From Bacilli bacterium (GTDB lineage: Bacteria; Bacillota_I; Bacilli_A; RF39; UBA660): a stretch of DNA of 57,183 nt. The notes beneath the pieces are model-generated. The model had not been told where the DNA came from and did not search any database. It saw nothing but the letters and a program-made list of their open reading frames with translations. Made by a program: the position numbers and the translations under genes. Numbering within the stretch: the first letter of the stretch is position 1; the number at the start of each line of letters is the position of its first letter. Shown one piece after another: positions 15,714 to 25,865 of this stretch. Location: contig JAGHHZ010000004.1 in NCBI GenBank assembly GCA_017887425.1, positions 1-57,183 of the forward strand, given 5' to 3'.

Positions 15714-16228
15714 TGTGTGATGATTATGTTGTTTTTGATATTGAAACAACAGGATTAAACAAAGATTATGATTATATAATTGAAATAGGAGCTTTAAAAT
15801 ATAAAAATAATGTTTTAGTTGATGAATTTAACTACTTAATTAATCCTAAAATAAAATTACCAGAAATTATAACAACAATTACTGGAATTAAAGATGAAGA
15901 TTTAATTAATCAAGATACTATTGACAATATTTTACCTAAATTTATCGATTTTATTGAAGATTTACCTTTAATTGCTCATAATAATGAATTTGATTTAGGA
16001 TTCATCAATAAAAATATTAATGATTTAAATTTAAATAAATTAAATAATAAAAATATTGATACATTGGCTTTAGCTCGTATTTATTTACCACAAATGTATA
16101 ATTATAAATTGGAAACATTAAAAAAATATTTTAATATTAAACAAGTGTCACATCGAGCAATCGGTGATTGTTATACGACTAATTATGTTTATCAAGAATG
16201 TAAAAAAAGAGCAACTATTAAAAATTAA
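15710..16228 (+). CDS. DnaQ-like 3'-5' exonuclease
   Basis: This 172-residue DEDDh exonuclease has ExoI YVVFDIETTGLN (Asp and Glu ligands), ExoII IAHNNEFDLGFI and ExoIII SHRAIGDCYTT (His and final Asp). It corresponds to the PolC/epsilon proofreading fold but is free-standing. It may act in DNA repair or RNA trimming. The start ATG overlaps the upstream permease stop (ATGA), indicating translational coupling to the ABC exporter, although no functional link is known. It ends just before a bidirectional terminator. Confidence 0.9.
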   Translation: MMCDDYVVFDIETTGLNKDYDYIIEIGALKYKNNVLVDEFNYLINPKIKLPEIITTITGIKDEDLINQDTIDNILPKFIDFIEDLPLIAHNNEFDLGFINKNINDLNLNKLNNKNIDTLALARIYLPQMYNYKLETLKKYFNIKQVSHRAIGDCYTTNYVYQECKKRATIKN

Positions 16229-16230
16229 AA

Positions 16231-16254
16231 AAGCTTATTCATTTGAGTAAGCTT
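16231..16254. terminator. Bidirectional intrinsic terminator
   Basis: AAGCTTATTC (16231-16240) pairs with GAGTAAGCTT (16245-16254) with one G-T pair and a 4-base loop. A-rich sequence lies on the left and T-rich on the right. It separates the convergent exonuclease and PsbP-like-sized membrane protein genes. Confidence 0.8.
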
Positions 16255-16773
16255 TTATTCTACTTCAATTGTTGCTAACCATTTTTCGAATTTTGGGAAA
16301 TATGTGTCCTTATTATCTTCTTCACAAAATAAATTAATTATCCAAAAAGCAGTATTTCCTTTGGTAACAGCTGTCATATAAGAATAATTTTTGCCACTTG
16401 CTGTATTATTATAAGTGTAATATAATATTTGATCATTTAATTTTTGATATTCATTGTCTGTTTCGTTGACATATGAAACTAATTCTGCGTACTCTTCTAA
16501 TGAAACATTTTCATCAATTTCTAAAGAACTTAAGTCTTCATAGGTTTCTTTAACAACAGAAATACCTGCATTTTGACTTTCATAATAAAAAGTTGCTCCA
16601 ATATAATCTTTTTCATAAAAACCATCTTCCATAGTTATTGTAAATCCACTATTAGAATAAGTTTTTTCTTCAATTTTATTACCAAATAGGTTAGCCCCAA
16701 TCGATGAGCCAATACCAAAACATACAATAAAACAAATAACTCCCACAATTACTTTAACAACATTTTCTTTCAT
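16255..16773 (-). CDS. Membrane-anchored extracytoplasmic protein of unknown function
   Basis: This 172-residue protein has one N-terminal hydrophobic segment (VVKVIVGVICFIVCFGIGSS) acting as signal anchor. A roughly 140-residue external domain of mixed strands follows (YSNSGFTITMEDGFYEKDYI ... YSYMTAVTKGNTAFWIINLF ... FEKWLATIEVE). The pattern, with a final F-x-K-W-L-x-T-I-E, resembles small PsbP/LpqN-like lipoprotein folds, but no family is assigned. AAAGGAGGAAGT lies directly upstream of the ATG at 16773. A membrane-protein gene on the same strand lies 35 bases upstream. Confidence 0.65.
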   Translation of the reverse strand: MKENVVKVIVGVICFIVCFGIGSSIGANLFGNKIEEKTYSNSGFTITMEDGFYEKDYIGATFYYESQNAGISVVKETYEDLSSLEIDENVSLEEYAELVSYVNETDNEYQKLNDQILYYTYNNTASGKNYSYMTAVTKGNTAFWIINLFCEEDNKDTYFPKFEKWLATIEVE

Positions 16774-16808
16774 GAACTTCCTCCTTTAGATAATTATACA
16801 TAAAAATA

Positions 16809-17084
16809 TTAATTATTGCTAGACTTTAGACCTAACTTTCCTTTAAATATTTTATATAAAGCTTCCGCGCCAATAATTACTATGAAACCGCACCATAAAG
16901 AATTAACTAATCCTAGATTGGTAAACGATAAAGAAAAAAGTGTTCCGATAATAAATTCTAGAACGATAAAAATTAAACAATTATTGATTTTAAAATTATC
17001 TTTAATATATTGAATAGCTTGCGTTGCAATCAAACTAGCTAAAGATGAAGTTGCTAAAATATCGGTTAATATATTTAAATTCAT
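16809..17084 (-). CDS. Small three-helix membrane protein, possibly holin-like
   Basis: This 91-residue protein has an amphipathic start (LNILTDILATSSLASLIATQ) and two strong hydrophobic segments: CLIFIVLEFIIGTLFSLSF and LVNSLWCGFIVIIGAEALY. It ends in a basic tail (KIFKGKLGLKSSNN). Size, topology and the GAEALYK end recall phage holins, but no phage genes are nearby and the assignment is tentative. AGAAAGGTTGAT lies upstream of the ATG. It is divergent from tcdA. Confidence 0.5.
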   Translation of the reverse strand: MNLNILTDILATSSLASLIATQAIQYIKDNFKINNCLIFIVLEFIIGTLFSLSFTNLGLVNSLWCGFIVIIGAEALYKIFKGKLGLKSSNN

Positions 17085-17170
17085 TTGATCAACCTTTCTA
17101 ATACATTAGTTTATATTATGATAGTATTTTTAATATGATTATATTTTCCACTACTAAATTACCTTATATC

Positions 17171-17199
17171 TTTACTTTTCAAGTGTTTTCCGATATAAT
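17171..17199 (+). promoter_or_regulatory. Promoter of tcdA
   Basis: TTTACT (17171-17176) and TATAAT (17194-17199) are separated by 17 bases; the tcdA start lies 18 bases beyond, giving a very short leader. Confidence 0.6.
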
Positions 17200-17216
17200 T
17201 ATAATGGTGTTAGGAT

Positions 17217-17897
17217 ATGGAAGAAAGACTTATTTGGCTTTTTGGCAATAAATTAGAAATAATTAAAAATAAGACGGTTTTAATAGTTGGTCTAGGAGGA
17301 GTAGGAAGCTATGCTATAGAAACTTTAGTTAGAACGTGCTTTAATAAACTAATAATTGTCGATAATGATACAATTGATATCACTAATTTAAATAGACAAT
17401 TGATGAGCAATATCGATAATATTGGTAAATACAAAACTGATGTTTGGGAAGAACGAATAAAGAAAATAAATCCTAACTGTCAAGTAATTAAAGTAACTGA
17501 ATTTATTACTAAAGATAATTTAACTGATTTATTTAAAGAAAAGATTGATTATGTTATCGATGCTTGTGATACCATAGAAACAAAAAAAGAATTAATTAAA
17601 TATTGTCTACAAAATAAAATTAAATTTATTTCCTCTTTAGGAATGGCTAATCGCATAGATGCTACTAAAGTTAAATTTAGTTATCTTGATAAAACGGCTT
17701 ATGATCCTTTGGCTAAAAAATTAAGATTGTTAATCAAAAAAGAAAATATTAAAGGAAAGATTCCCGTTGTCTATAGTGAGGAAATACCAGTAAAAAGCTC
17801 AAAATTAGGCTCGGTTGCTCATGTTCCAGCTACGGCGGGATTGATATGCACGAATTATATTATCAATGATATTTTAAAAGGAGTTAATTATGAATAA
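17217..17897 (+). CDS. tcdA: tRNA threonylcarbamoyladenosine dehydratase
   Basis: This 226-residue E1-like (ThiF/MoeB fold) enzyme starts with the nucleotide-binding loop VLIVGLGGVGSYAIETLVR. VDNDTIDITNLNRQLM, the ATP-site D-x-D-x-x-N-x-N-R-Q motif, follows. VIDACDTIETKKELI and FISSLGMANRIDATK are typical of the YgdL/TcdA branch. It converts t6A at position 37 of ANN-decoding tRNAs to the cyclic form ct6A using ATP. The gene overlaps the following ORF by 8 bases. Confidence 0.88.
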   Translation: MEERLIWLFGNKLEIIKNKTVLIVGLGGVGSYAIETLVRTCFNKLIIVDNDTIDITNLNRQLMSNIDNIGKYKTDVWEERIKKINPNCQVIKVTEFITKDNLTDLFKEKIDYVIDACDTIETKKELIKYCLQNKIKFISSLGMANRIDATKVKFSYLDKTAYDPLAKKLRLLIKKENIKGKIPVVYSEEIPVKSSKLGSVAHVPATAGLICTNYIINDILKGVNYE

Positions 17898-18390
17898 ACT
17901 AAAAACAGTTATTAAAAAATTAAATGGTAATGTTTTAGGAATAGGTTTAAGCGAAGATTTAACTGCTTTAATTGAAAAAAATGATAATATTACAGAATGT
18001 AATTTATTAAATTCCTACACTAAAGGCAAGTTTAAAAAAAGTTTTTTTAATAAGACAATTAAGATAAAAAAAATAAGGAAAGTATTTAAAAAGAAAAAAA
18101 TTGATTATATTATTTGTAATTATGATGAGATAAGCAATTATCTTAATACATTTGTTAAGGACAGTATTTATATTAATAAAGGTAAATTATATTTTTATGG
18201 TAATATCGATGTTGATTTATTAAAGTTAAAATATGGACGATATAATGTTGAAATAAATTTAATTGATAAAAAAATTATCGAAATTGATACAAGTTCAGCT
18301 AAAAATAATTTTTTTAAAGATAATTATTATCGATTAGTTGATTTTAAGGATCGACTAGTTGAAATTATTGGCGATGTATTGATGAATTAG
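17890..18390 (+). CDS. Uncharacterised basic protein translationally coupled to tcdA
   Basis: This 166-residue protein starts inside the end of tcdA (ATG 17890). It is Lys-rich (KGKFKKSFFNKTIKIKKIRK) and has alternating hydrophobic strands (VLGIGLSEDLTALIE, IDYIICNYDEI). This recalls the first half of a Rossmann-fold methyltransferase, G-x-G-x-S included, but no full motif set is visible. It could be a degenerate SAM-binding protein or a new RNA-binding protein. Overlap with tcdA suggests a link to tRNA modification. It is followed 10 bases later by the pilin gene. Confidence 0.5.
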   Translation: MNKLKTVIKKLNGNVLGIGLSEDLTALIEKNDNITECNLLNSYTKGKFKKSFFNKTIKIKKIRKVFKKKKIDYIICNYDEISNYLNTFVKDSIYINKGKLYFYGNIDVDLLKLKYGRYNVEINLIDKKIIEIDTSSAKNNFFKDNYYRLVDFKDRLVEIIGDVLMN

Positions 18391-18400
18391 GAGGAAATAT

Positions 18401-19240
18401 ATGAAAAAAGGTTTTACATTAGCGGAATTATTAGGAGTAATAATTTTATTAGGTGCTATAGCGTTGATTATCGTACCTTTAGTTAGTAATTCGATGCATG
18501 ATTCAAAGGAAACTTTATATAATGATCAAATTAAAAGTATCGAATTATCTTTAGCTTCGTGGATGAGTAGTAATCAAACGCCAGCTGAAGGAGAGACAAT
18601 AACTTTATCTTTGAGTCAATTAAAAGAAGCTGGACTTGTGGAATTAGATATAACTAATCCTATGACCGAAGAATTGTTTCCTAATGATATGATATTAAAA
18701 ATTACTAACAATAATGGCATTATTGAATATGAAATAAGTGAAAATGGAAATAATAAAGAAGATTATAAATTAATTCCTAGTATTAGAATTAATGGTAATG
18801 TACTAGAATATGTCGAAGTTAATAGTGAAAATTATAATGATTTAGGAGTTACAGCTAAAGATGCTAGTAATAATGTTTTATCGGATGTTAGTGTTGTTAC
18901 TTCGCCTAACTTAGATTTAACGCAAATAGGGACTTATTTGAGAAGTTATACTGTTACTGCTAATGGTTATAGTAATATTGCTTATAGAACAATTATCGTA
19001 AGAGATACAACTGGGCCAGTTATCGAGTTTCCTGGCGATTTAACTTTAAGTTTAAGTCAAGTTGATAGTTATGATTTTAAATCAGATATTACCGTTACAG
19101 ATAATAGTGGAGGAGCAGTTGAAGTGACAGTTACTGATAATATTCATTCTTTAGCTGGTAGCTATACAGTTGAATATCGAGCAACTGATGCATCTGGAAA
19201 TGTTAGTACTAAATTAAGAAGGGTTGTTGTCACAGAATAG
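18401..19240 (+). CDS. Prepilin-like protein with C-terminal Ig-like (DUF5011/HYR-type) domain
   Basis: This 279-residue protein starts MKKGFTLAELLGVIILLGAI, a canonical type IV prepilin leader: short basic peptide, cleavage after Gly, Phe+1, Glu+5, then a hydrophobic spine helix. Residues about 30-130 look like a minor-pilin domain (QIKSIELSLASWMSSNQTPA). Two beta-rich modules follow (about 125-200 and 200-279). The last one, with DTTGPVIEF and YRATDASGNVST, is typical of DUF5011/HYR domains of surface proteins. No prepilin peptidase, assembly ATPase or platform protein lies in this window. AGGAGG precedes the ATG; smc follows after 11 bases. Confidence 0.8.
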   Translation: MKKGFTLAELLGVIILLGAIALIIVPLVSNSMHDSKETLYNDQIKSIELSLASWMSSNQTPAEGETITLSLSQLKEAGLVELDITNPMTEELFPNDMILKITNNNGIIEYEISENGNNKEDYKLIPSIRINGNVLEYVEVNSENYNDLGVTAKDASNNVLSDVSVVTSPNLDLTQIGTYLRSYTVTANGYSNIAYRTIIVRDTTGPVIEFPGDLTLSLSQVDSYDFKSDITVTDNSGGAVEVTVTDNIHSLAGSYTVEYRATDASGNVSTKLRRVVVTE

Positions 19241-19251
19241 GAGTAAGACTT

Positions 19252-22197
19252 ATGTATTTAAAAGCAATTAAAGCACATGGATTTAAATCGTTTGCTGATA
19301 AGACATTAATCGAATTGGATAATAAAATAACGGGAATCGTTGGACCTAACGGAAGTGGTAAAAGCAATGTTGTCGATGCGATTCGTTGGGTTTTAGGAGA
19401 GCAATCAGTCAAATCATTACGTGGTGATGGTAATATGACTGATGTTATCTTTTCTGGTAGCAAATCAAGAAATGCTTCTAATGTGGCTTCTGTTACTTTG
19501 ATTTTAGATAATACTGATAAGTATTTTCCTTTAGAATTTAATGAGATAGCTATTAAAAGAAGAGTTTATCGCGACGGGACTAACGAATATTTTCTCAATA
19601 ATGAAAAAGTAAGATTAAAAGATATTACCAATATTTTATTAGATAGTGGAATAGCCAAAGAAAGTTTTAATATTATCTCTCAAGGTAAAATAGAGGAAAT
19701 TTTATCTAACAAACCGGAAGATAGAAGAGTTATATTTGAAGAAGCTGCTGGTGTTTTGAAATATAAAAGAAGAAAAGAAGAAGCATTAAGAAAATTAGAT
19801 AAAACACATAATAATATGGCTAGAGTTAACGACATTATTAACGAATTAGAAAATAGAGTTGAACCTTTAAGAATTCAAAAAGAACAAGCTATAAAATATA
19901 ACAATTTGACTGAAGACTTAAAATCAGTTGAAGTAGCTTTAATAGTTAACGATATAACTAATTTGAATTTTGAATATCAGCAGGATAAAAATAAAATTGA
20001 TTCTTTAAATTTAGAAATTTCTCGATTAAGCACTAATAATAGTGTCGGAGAAGCTAAAATAGTTGAATATAAGAAAAATATTACTGATTTAGAAGTTGAA
20101 ATAAAAAAATATCAAGATTATTTAATTAAATTAATTAGTGATGTTGAAAAGATAAATAGTCGTAAAGCGATTATTTTAGAACGTCAAAAATATAATGTCG
20201 CTGATAGTAAAATTCATGAAAATTTAATTTTATTGAAAGAAAAAGAGTATAATTTAAATTTAGAAATTACTAAATTAGATAATGAAATTAAAAATATCGA
20301 ATTAAATGGCGTTACTATTTCTCAAAAGTTAACTAAAGAAAGCCAAAGATTAAATGAAATAAAAAATAATAAGCTATCTTTAGAAAATGAATTACAAGAA
20401 AATATTCGTAAAGAAAATAATTTAAATTTAAAAATCGAATCATTAAAATACAGTATCGATAACAATAGTAGTTTACCAATCGCTGTTAAAAAAATATTGG
20501 AAAATCCTAAATTAAGAGGAATTCATAATATTATTGGTAATTTATTTGATACTGATGAAAAATATTCTTTAGCTATTTCAACAGCACTTGGTGCGAGTTC
20601 TGTTAATATTGTAACCGATAATGAATATATGGCTAAAGAAGCAATTAACTATTTGAAAGAAAATAAATTAGGACGAGCTACTTTTTTTCCTTTAAATGTT
20701 ATTAAACCTAAATATATCGATAGTGAAACTTTAAACATTGTTAAAGGTTTAAATGGCTATTTAGGTATAGCTAGCGATTTAATAAAATATGATCGAACTT
20801 ATCAGGATATTATATTGAACCAACTAGGTAATGTTATTGTAACTGATAATATTGATAATGCGAATATTGTTGCTAAAGCGATTAGTTATCGTTATCGAAT
20901 TGTTACTTTAGATGGTGAAATATTACATGTTGGCGGTTCATTAACTGGTGGAGCTGTTGCTAAAACAAGAAATGTTATTTTAGAAAAATACGAATTAGAA
21001 AAATTAATTAAAGAAGCTAATTTAGTAGTTGAAAATATTAAAAGTATCGAAGAAAAAATCAATGAAATCGATAATCAATATCGCGCTTATGAAGATAAAA
21101 TTTACTTAATTAATAAAGAAAAAATTGATAATGATGTTTTATTAGATAATCATAAAAAAGAAAGTATTAAAAAACAAGAAGAATTAAAAACAGTTACTTA
21201 TGAAATAACTGGTAATAATAATATTTTAACTAATCAATTAGCTAACGAAGAACAAGCTGTTTTAAAGGAATATTACGAGACATTAGAGAAAAAAGAAAAG
21301 GTTGAATTATATTTAAACAGTTTAAATAAGAAAAAAGATGATTTGACTAGTGAGTTATCTGATTATGAATTGATGATCAAAAAAGAAAACAGTTTATTTA
21401 ACGAGAAAAAAGAAATTTTAAATCAATTAGAAATAACTGTTAATAGATTGGATGTTAAATTAGATAATTTATTAAATACTTTATCCGAAACTTATTCTTT
21501 AACTTATGATTCTGCTATTGCTAAATACAAGTTAGAAATCGATGCTTCTTTAGCAAGAACACAAGTTAATAATCTAAAAAGACAAATTAAAGAACTGGGA
21601 GTTGTCAATTTGGGGGCTATTGAAGAATTTGATGAGGTTAATAAAAGATATGAATTTTTACTTGCGCAAAGAGACGATTTAACTAATGCTGAAAATACTT
21701 TATTAGAAATAATTGATGAAATGGATAAAGTTATGGAAAAAGAATTTACTAATACCTTTAAGATTATTAAAGAAAATTTTGCTATTACATTTAAAGAATT
21801 GTTTAAAGGAGGAACTGCTGATTTAAAGTTGACTAATCCCGATAATGTATTGGAAACAGGAATTGAAATAGTAGCTAGTCCTCCAGGTAAAAAATTAACG
21901 ACTATTTCTTTACTTTCTGGTGGCGAAAAAACATTTACTGCTATTAGTTTATTATTTGCTATCTTAAAATCGAAACCAGTTCCATTTTGTGTTTTAGACG
22001 AAGTAGAGGCTGCTTTAGATGATGTCAATGTTGATTCATTTGGTAAATATGTTCGTTCTTTAAAAGACAAAACACAATTTATTATTATTACTCATAAGAA
22101 AAAAACGATGGAATATGTCGACACATTATATGGAATTACAATGCAGGAATCTGGAGTTAGTAAATTGGTTAGTGTTAAACTAGAAGAAATTAATTAA
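19252..22197 (+). CDS. smc: Chromosome partition protein SMC with short coiled-coil arms
   Basis: This 981-residue condensin ATPase organises and segregates the chromosome. The N-terminal head has FKSFADKT, Walker A GPNGSGKSN and ISQGKIEEILSNKPEDRR. A coiled coil runs from about residue 170 to 415. The hinge spans about 420-565 (LRGIHNIIGNLF to HVGGSLTGG, with conserved glycines). A second coil runs to about 775. The C-terminal head has GVVNLGAIEEF, the signature LLSGGEKTFTAISLLFAI and Walker B FCVLDEVEAALDD. All catalytic motifs are intact. Typical SMC proteins have about 1,180 residues; each arm here is about 80-100 residues shorter. The pilin gene lies 11 bases upstream. Confidence 0.95.
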   Translation: MYLKAIKAHGFKSFADKTLIELDNKITGIVGPNGSGKSNVVDAIRWVLGEQSVKSLRGDGNMTDVIFSGSKSRNASNVASVTLILDNTDKYFPLEFNEIAIKRRVYRDGTNEYFLNNEKVRLKDITNILLDSGIAKESFNIISQGKIEEILSNKPEDRRVIFEEAAGVLKYKRRKEEALRKLDKTHNNMARVNDIINELENRVEPLRIQKEQAIKYNNLTEDLKSVEVALIVNDITNLNFEYQQDKNKIDSLNLEISRLSTNNSVGEAKIVEYKKNITDLEVEIKKYQDYLIKLISDVEKINSRKAIILERQKYNVADSKIHENLILLKEKEYNLNLEITKLDNEIKNIELNGVTISQKLTKESQRLNEIKNNKLSLENELQENIRKENNLNLKIESLKYSIDNNSSLPIAVKKILENPKLRGIHNIIGNLFDTDEKYSLAISTALGASSVNIVTDNEYMAKEAINYLKENKLGRATFFPLNVIKPKYIDSETLNIVKGLNGYLGIASDLIKYDRTYQDIILNQLGNVIVTDNIDNANIVAKAISYRYRIVTLDGEILHVGGSLTGGAVAKTRNVILEKYELEKLIKEANLVVENIKSIEEKINEIDNQYRAYEDKIYLINKEKIDNDVLLDNHKKESIKKQEELKTVTYEITGNNNILTNQLANEEQAVLKEYYETLEKKEKVELYLNSLNKKKDDLTSELSDYELMIKKENSLFNEKKEILNQLEITVNRLDVKLDNLLNTLSETYSLTYDSAIAKYKLEIDASLARTQVNNLKRQIKELGVVNLGAIEEFDEVNKRYEFLLAQRDDLTNAENTLLEIIDEMDKVMEKEFTNTFKIIKENFAITFKELFKGGTADLKLTNPDNVLETGIEIVASPPGKKLTTISLLSGGEKTFTAISLLFAILKSKPVPFCVLDEVEAALDDVNVDSFGKYVRSLKDKTQFIIITHKKKTMEYVDTLYGITMQESGVSKLVSVKLEEIN

Positions 22198-22223
22198 CTT
22201 GTTTTATAAAGGGACGTATTTTT

Positions 22224-23207
22224 ATGATGACTTGGGTAGACGAGCTTTGTAGGAGCTTAGTTCCATTTATATTAACTTATATAAAACCATTTATTATTAC
22301 ATTTTTATCAAGTGGGGCTATTGGTGGTATTGCTGAAGGATATGTTTTAAGTAAAAAATATAATCATAATTTAAAAACAGCTAAAATAGTTACTGCTCGA
22401 CCAATGGTAAAAATTGAAAATAATGTAGAAAAGGTTGAACAAGAATCTGTCCCCCAATTTGAAGATGTACCACCCGAATCACTTTTGTTTGATGAAGAAA
22501 CTAAAAAAAGTATTGTTGAAAACCAATTGTCAGATACAATTAAAGAATTTGTGACGACAATCGAAGAAAAAAATAATAATCTTAATTTATTCTTTATGTA
22601 TGATAATTTACGTTCGTTAAAAGTTAATAGAGATATTGATTTTATTACGAAATTTTTGAAAGGATGGAATGGGGTTTATCTTACCGGAACGAATGAAATT
22701 AAATTATCCGAAAATAGCAAAATAACATTTTTCCACGAATTATTTCATATGGCAACTGCATTTAAAAGGTATGGAGTTGTTTATTGCGGATTTTCACAAT
22801 ATGGTGGTGAAAATAATTTGATAGGAACTGGAATCAATGAAGGATATACCAATTTATTAGTTGAACATTATTTTGGTTTAAAACCTAAATCATATAAAAA
22901 TGAAATGAGAATAGCAAGACAAATAGAAAATATAATAGGTCGAGAAAAGATGGAACAATTGTATTTTAAGGCAGATTTACAAGGATTAATTGGCGAATTA
23001 AGCAAATATTGTTCGTTAGATAAATCATTAAATTTAGTTCAGACAGTCGACTATATTAATTATGTAAATTCCCACCATAGATGGGGAATGCTTCCAGTTA
23101 AAAAAACTTATTTAGATAAAAGTATTGCTTTGGCTGATGGTATTATTAGTGACATGACTAGTACAAAGAATCAAGCAGAAAATCAATATAACCAAAAAAT
23201 AAGTTAA
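22224..23207 (+). CDS. Membrane-anchored putative zinc metallopeptidase
   Basis: This 327-residue protein has an N-terminal hydrophobic segment (about residues 14-45: PFIITFLSSGAIGGIAEGY), a charged linker and a C-terminal catalytic-looking domain. HELFHMATAF, with HExxH at about residue 171, is followed some 38 residues later by GTGINEGYTNLLVEHYFG. There NEGYTN supplies a Glu as third zinc ligand, the gluzincin arrangement. It could be a cytosolic- or outside-facing protease depending on topology. Substrates are unknown. It lies between smc and pyrG with no visible promoter of its own. Confidence 0.6.
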   Translation: MMTWVDELCRSLVPFILTYIKPFIITFLSSGAIGGIAEGYVLSKKYNHNLKTAKIVTARPMVKIENNVEKVEQESVPQFEDVPPESLLFDEETKKSIVENQLSDTIKEFVTTIEEKNNNLNLFFMYDNLRSLKVNRDIDFITKFLKGWNGVYLTGTNEIKLSENSKITFFHELFHMATAFKRYGVVYCGFSQYGGENNLIGTGINEGYTNLLVEHYFGLKPKSYKNEMRIARQIENIIGREKMEQLYFKADLQGLIGELSKYCSLDKSLNLVQTVDYINYVNSHHRWGMLPVKKTYLDKSIALADGIISDMTSTKNQAENQYNQKIS

Positions 23208-23212
23208 ACACC

Positions 23213-24905
<1,693 letters not shown>

Positions 24906-24907
<2 letters not shown>

Positions 24908-25454
24908 ATATTAATCTAATTTCATTTTCATTGAAGAATGGTTTTTTAGGATTTATATGATCATAAAATAGTATTCCGTTTAAATGATCAATTTCATGTT
25001 GAAAAGCAATTGATAATTCTTCTCTTGCTCTTACTCTTATTTTATTGCCATCTATATCATAACCTTCAACGGTTACTCTAGCATGCCTTGGAACATGTCC
25101 TTCGACATCTCTATTAACTGATAGGCACCCTTCACCAACTTCAGCGGCAATCATTTCTTCAGAATAAGAAACTATTTTTGGATTGACGAAAACATATTCG
25201 TCGAAAACTCCATCTTCAACTTCGTGAACAATGATAATAATTCTTTTATTTAAACCAAGCTGAGGGAAAGCTAGTCCCATTCCAGGTCTTAAATTATATT
25301 TTTCGGCTAGTTCTTCAATTTGACTGTATGTTAATTCATCGATTGCTTGTTTAATTAATTTTTTATCTTCTTTAGTTAGAGGAAAAGTCGCATCTTTACT
25401 AATTTTTCTTAATCTTTTATCTTTTTCATCGAGAATATTTAATTTTTCAAACAA
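24906..25454 (-). CDS. def: Peptide deformylase
   Basis: TTG at 25454 is preferred as start because AAAGGAAGTGAG lies 8-9 bases upstream; the GTG at 25463 abuts that site. The roughly 182-residue metallohydrolase removes the formyl group from nascent proteins. Motif I reads GMGLAFPQLG (Phe replaces the usual Ala), motif II is EGCLSV with the metal Cys, and motif III is QHEIDHLNG with HExxH. An insert around residues 65-110 fits the type 2 (Gram-positive) enzyme. It is convergent with pyrG. Confidence 0.93.
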
Positions 25455-25510
25455 AAAACTCACTTCCTTTCACTAAACACTAGTATTTTATCACATTTTC
25501 TTAAAAAAGC

Positions 25511-25536
25511 AAAATAAAAAGGAAGAAATTTCTTCC
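25511..25536 (-). terminator. Intrinsic terminator of the YjcZ-like gene
   Basis: GGAAGAAATTTCTTCC (25521-25536) is a perfect palindrome. On the minus strand it is followed by TTTTTATTTT. It overlaps the stop codon. Confidence 0.7.
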
Positions 25537-25736
25537 TATCTATTACATGGCGATGGAGATTGACATTGACAAGAATTGTTGTTTTCAAATGCACGAGCTC
25601 CGATAATTATTACTAGTAAAATAAATAATACTAATAAAATAGCAGCGCCATATCCAGCACCATTGCCATAGCCATAGCCGTAGCCACCGTATGGTTGCCC
25701 ACAGCCATAACCGCTATATCCTCCGTAATAATACAT
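25536..25736 (-). CDS. YjcZ-family small sporulation-type membrane protein
   Basis: This 66-residue protein has a Gly/Tyr-rich N terminus (YYYGGYSGYGCGQPYGGYGY) and a single hydrophobic helix (AAILLVLFILLVIIIGARAF). A short Cys-containing tail follows (CQCQSPSPC). This is the layout of the YjcZ family, small proteins often found in spore-forming Bacilli. AAGGAGGTAATAAT precedes the ATG at 25736. The terminal cysteines are unusual and could cross-link or bind metal. Together with spoIIGA-sigE 1.4 kb away it supports sporulation capacity; expression timing is not known. Confidence 0.7.
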   Translation of the reverse strand: MYYYGGYSGYGCGQPYGGYGYGYGNGAGYGAAILLVLFILLVIIIGARAFENNNSCQCQSPSPCNR

Positions 25737-25865
25737 ATTATTACCTCCTTCTTGCTAATATATTTTATTTGTTTTTGAGTTTTTTGTTCATTTAAAAAAC
25801 CTATTTTTTAAAGTTGGTATTTTCAAAATATTAAAAATGTGATATTATTAATTAAGGTGAAAGAT

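Noticed and set aside
16809-17084. Firm assignment as phage holin
   Set aside because: No endolysin or other phage gene lies nearby, and the topology is not specific.
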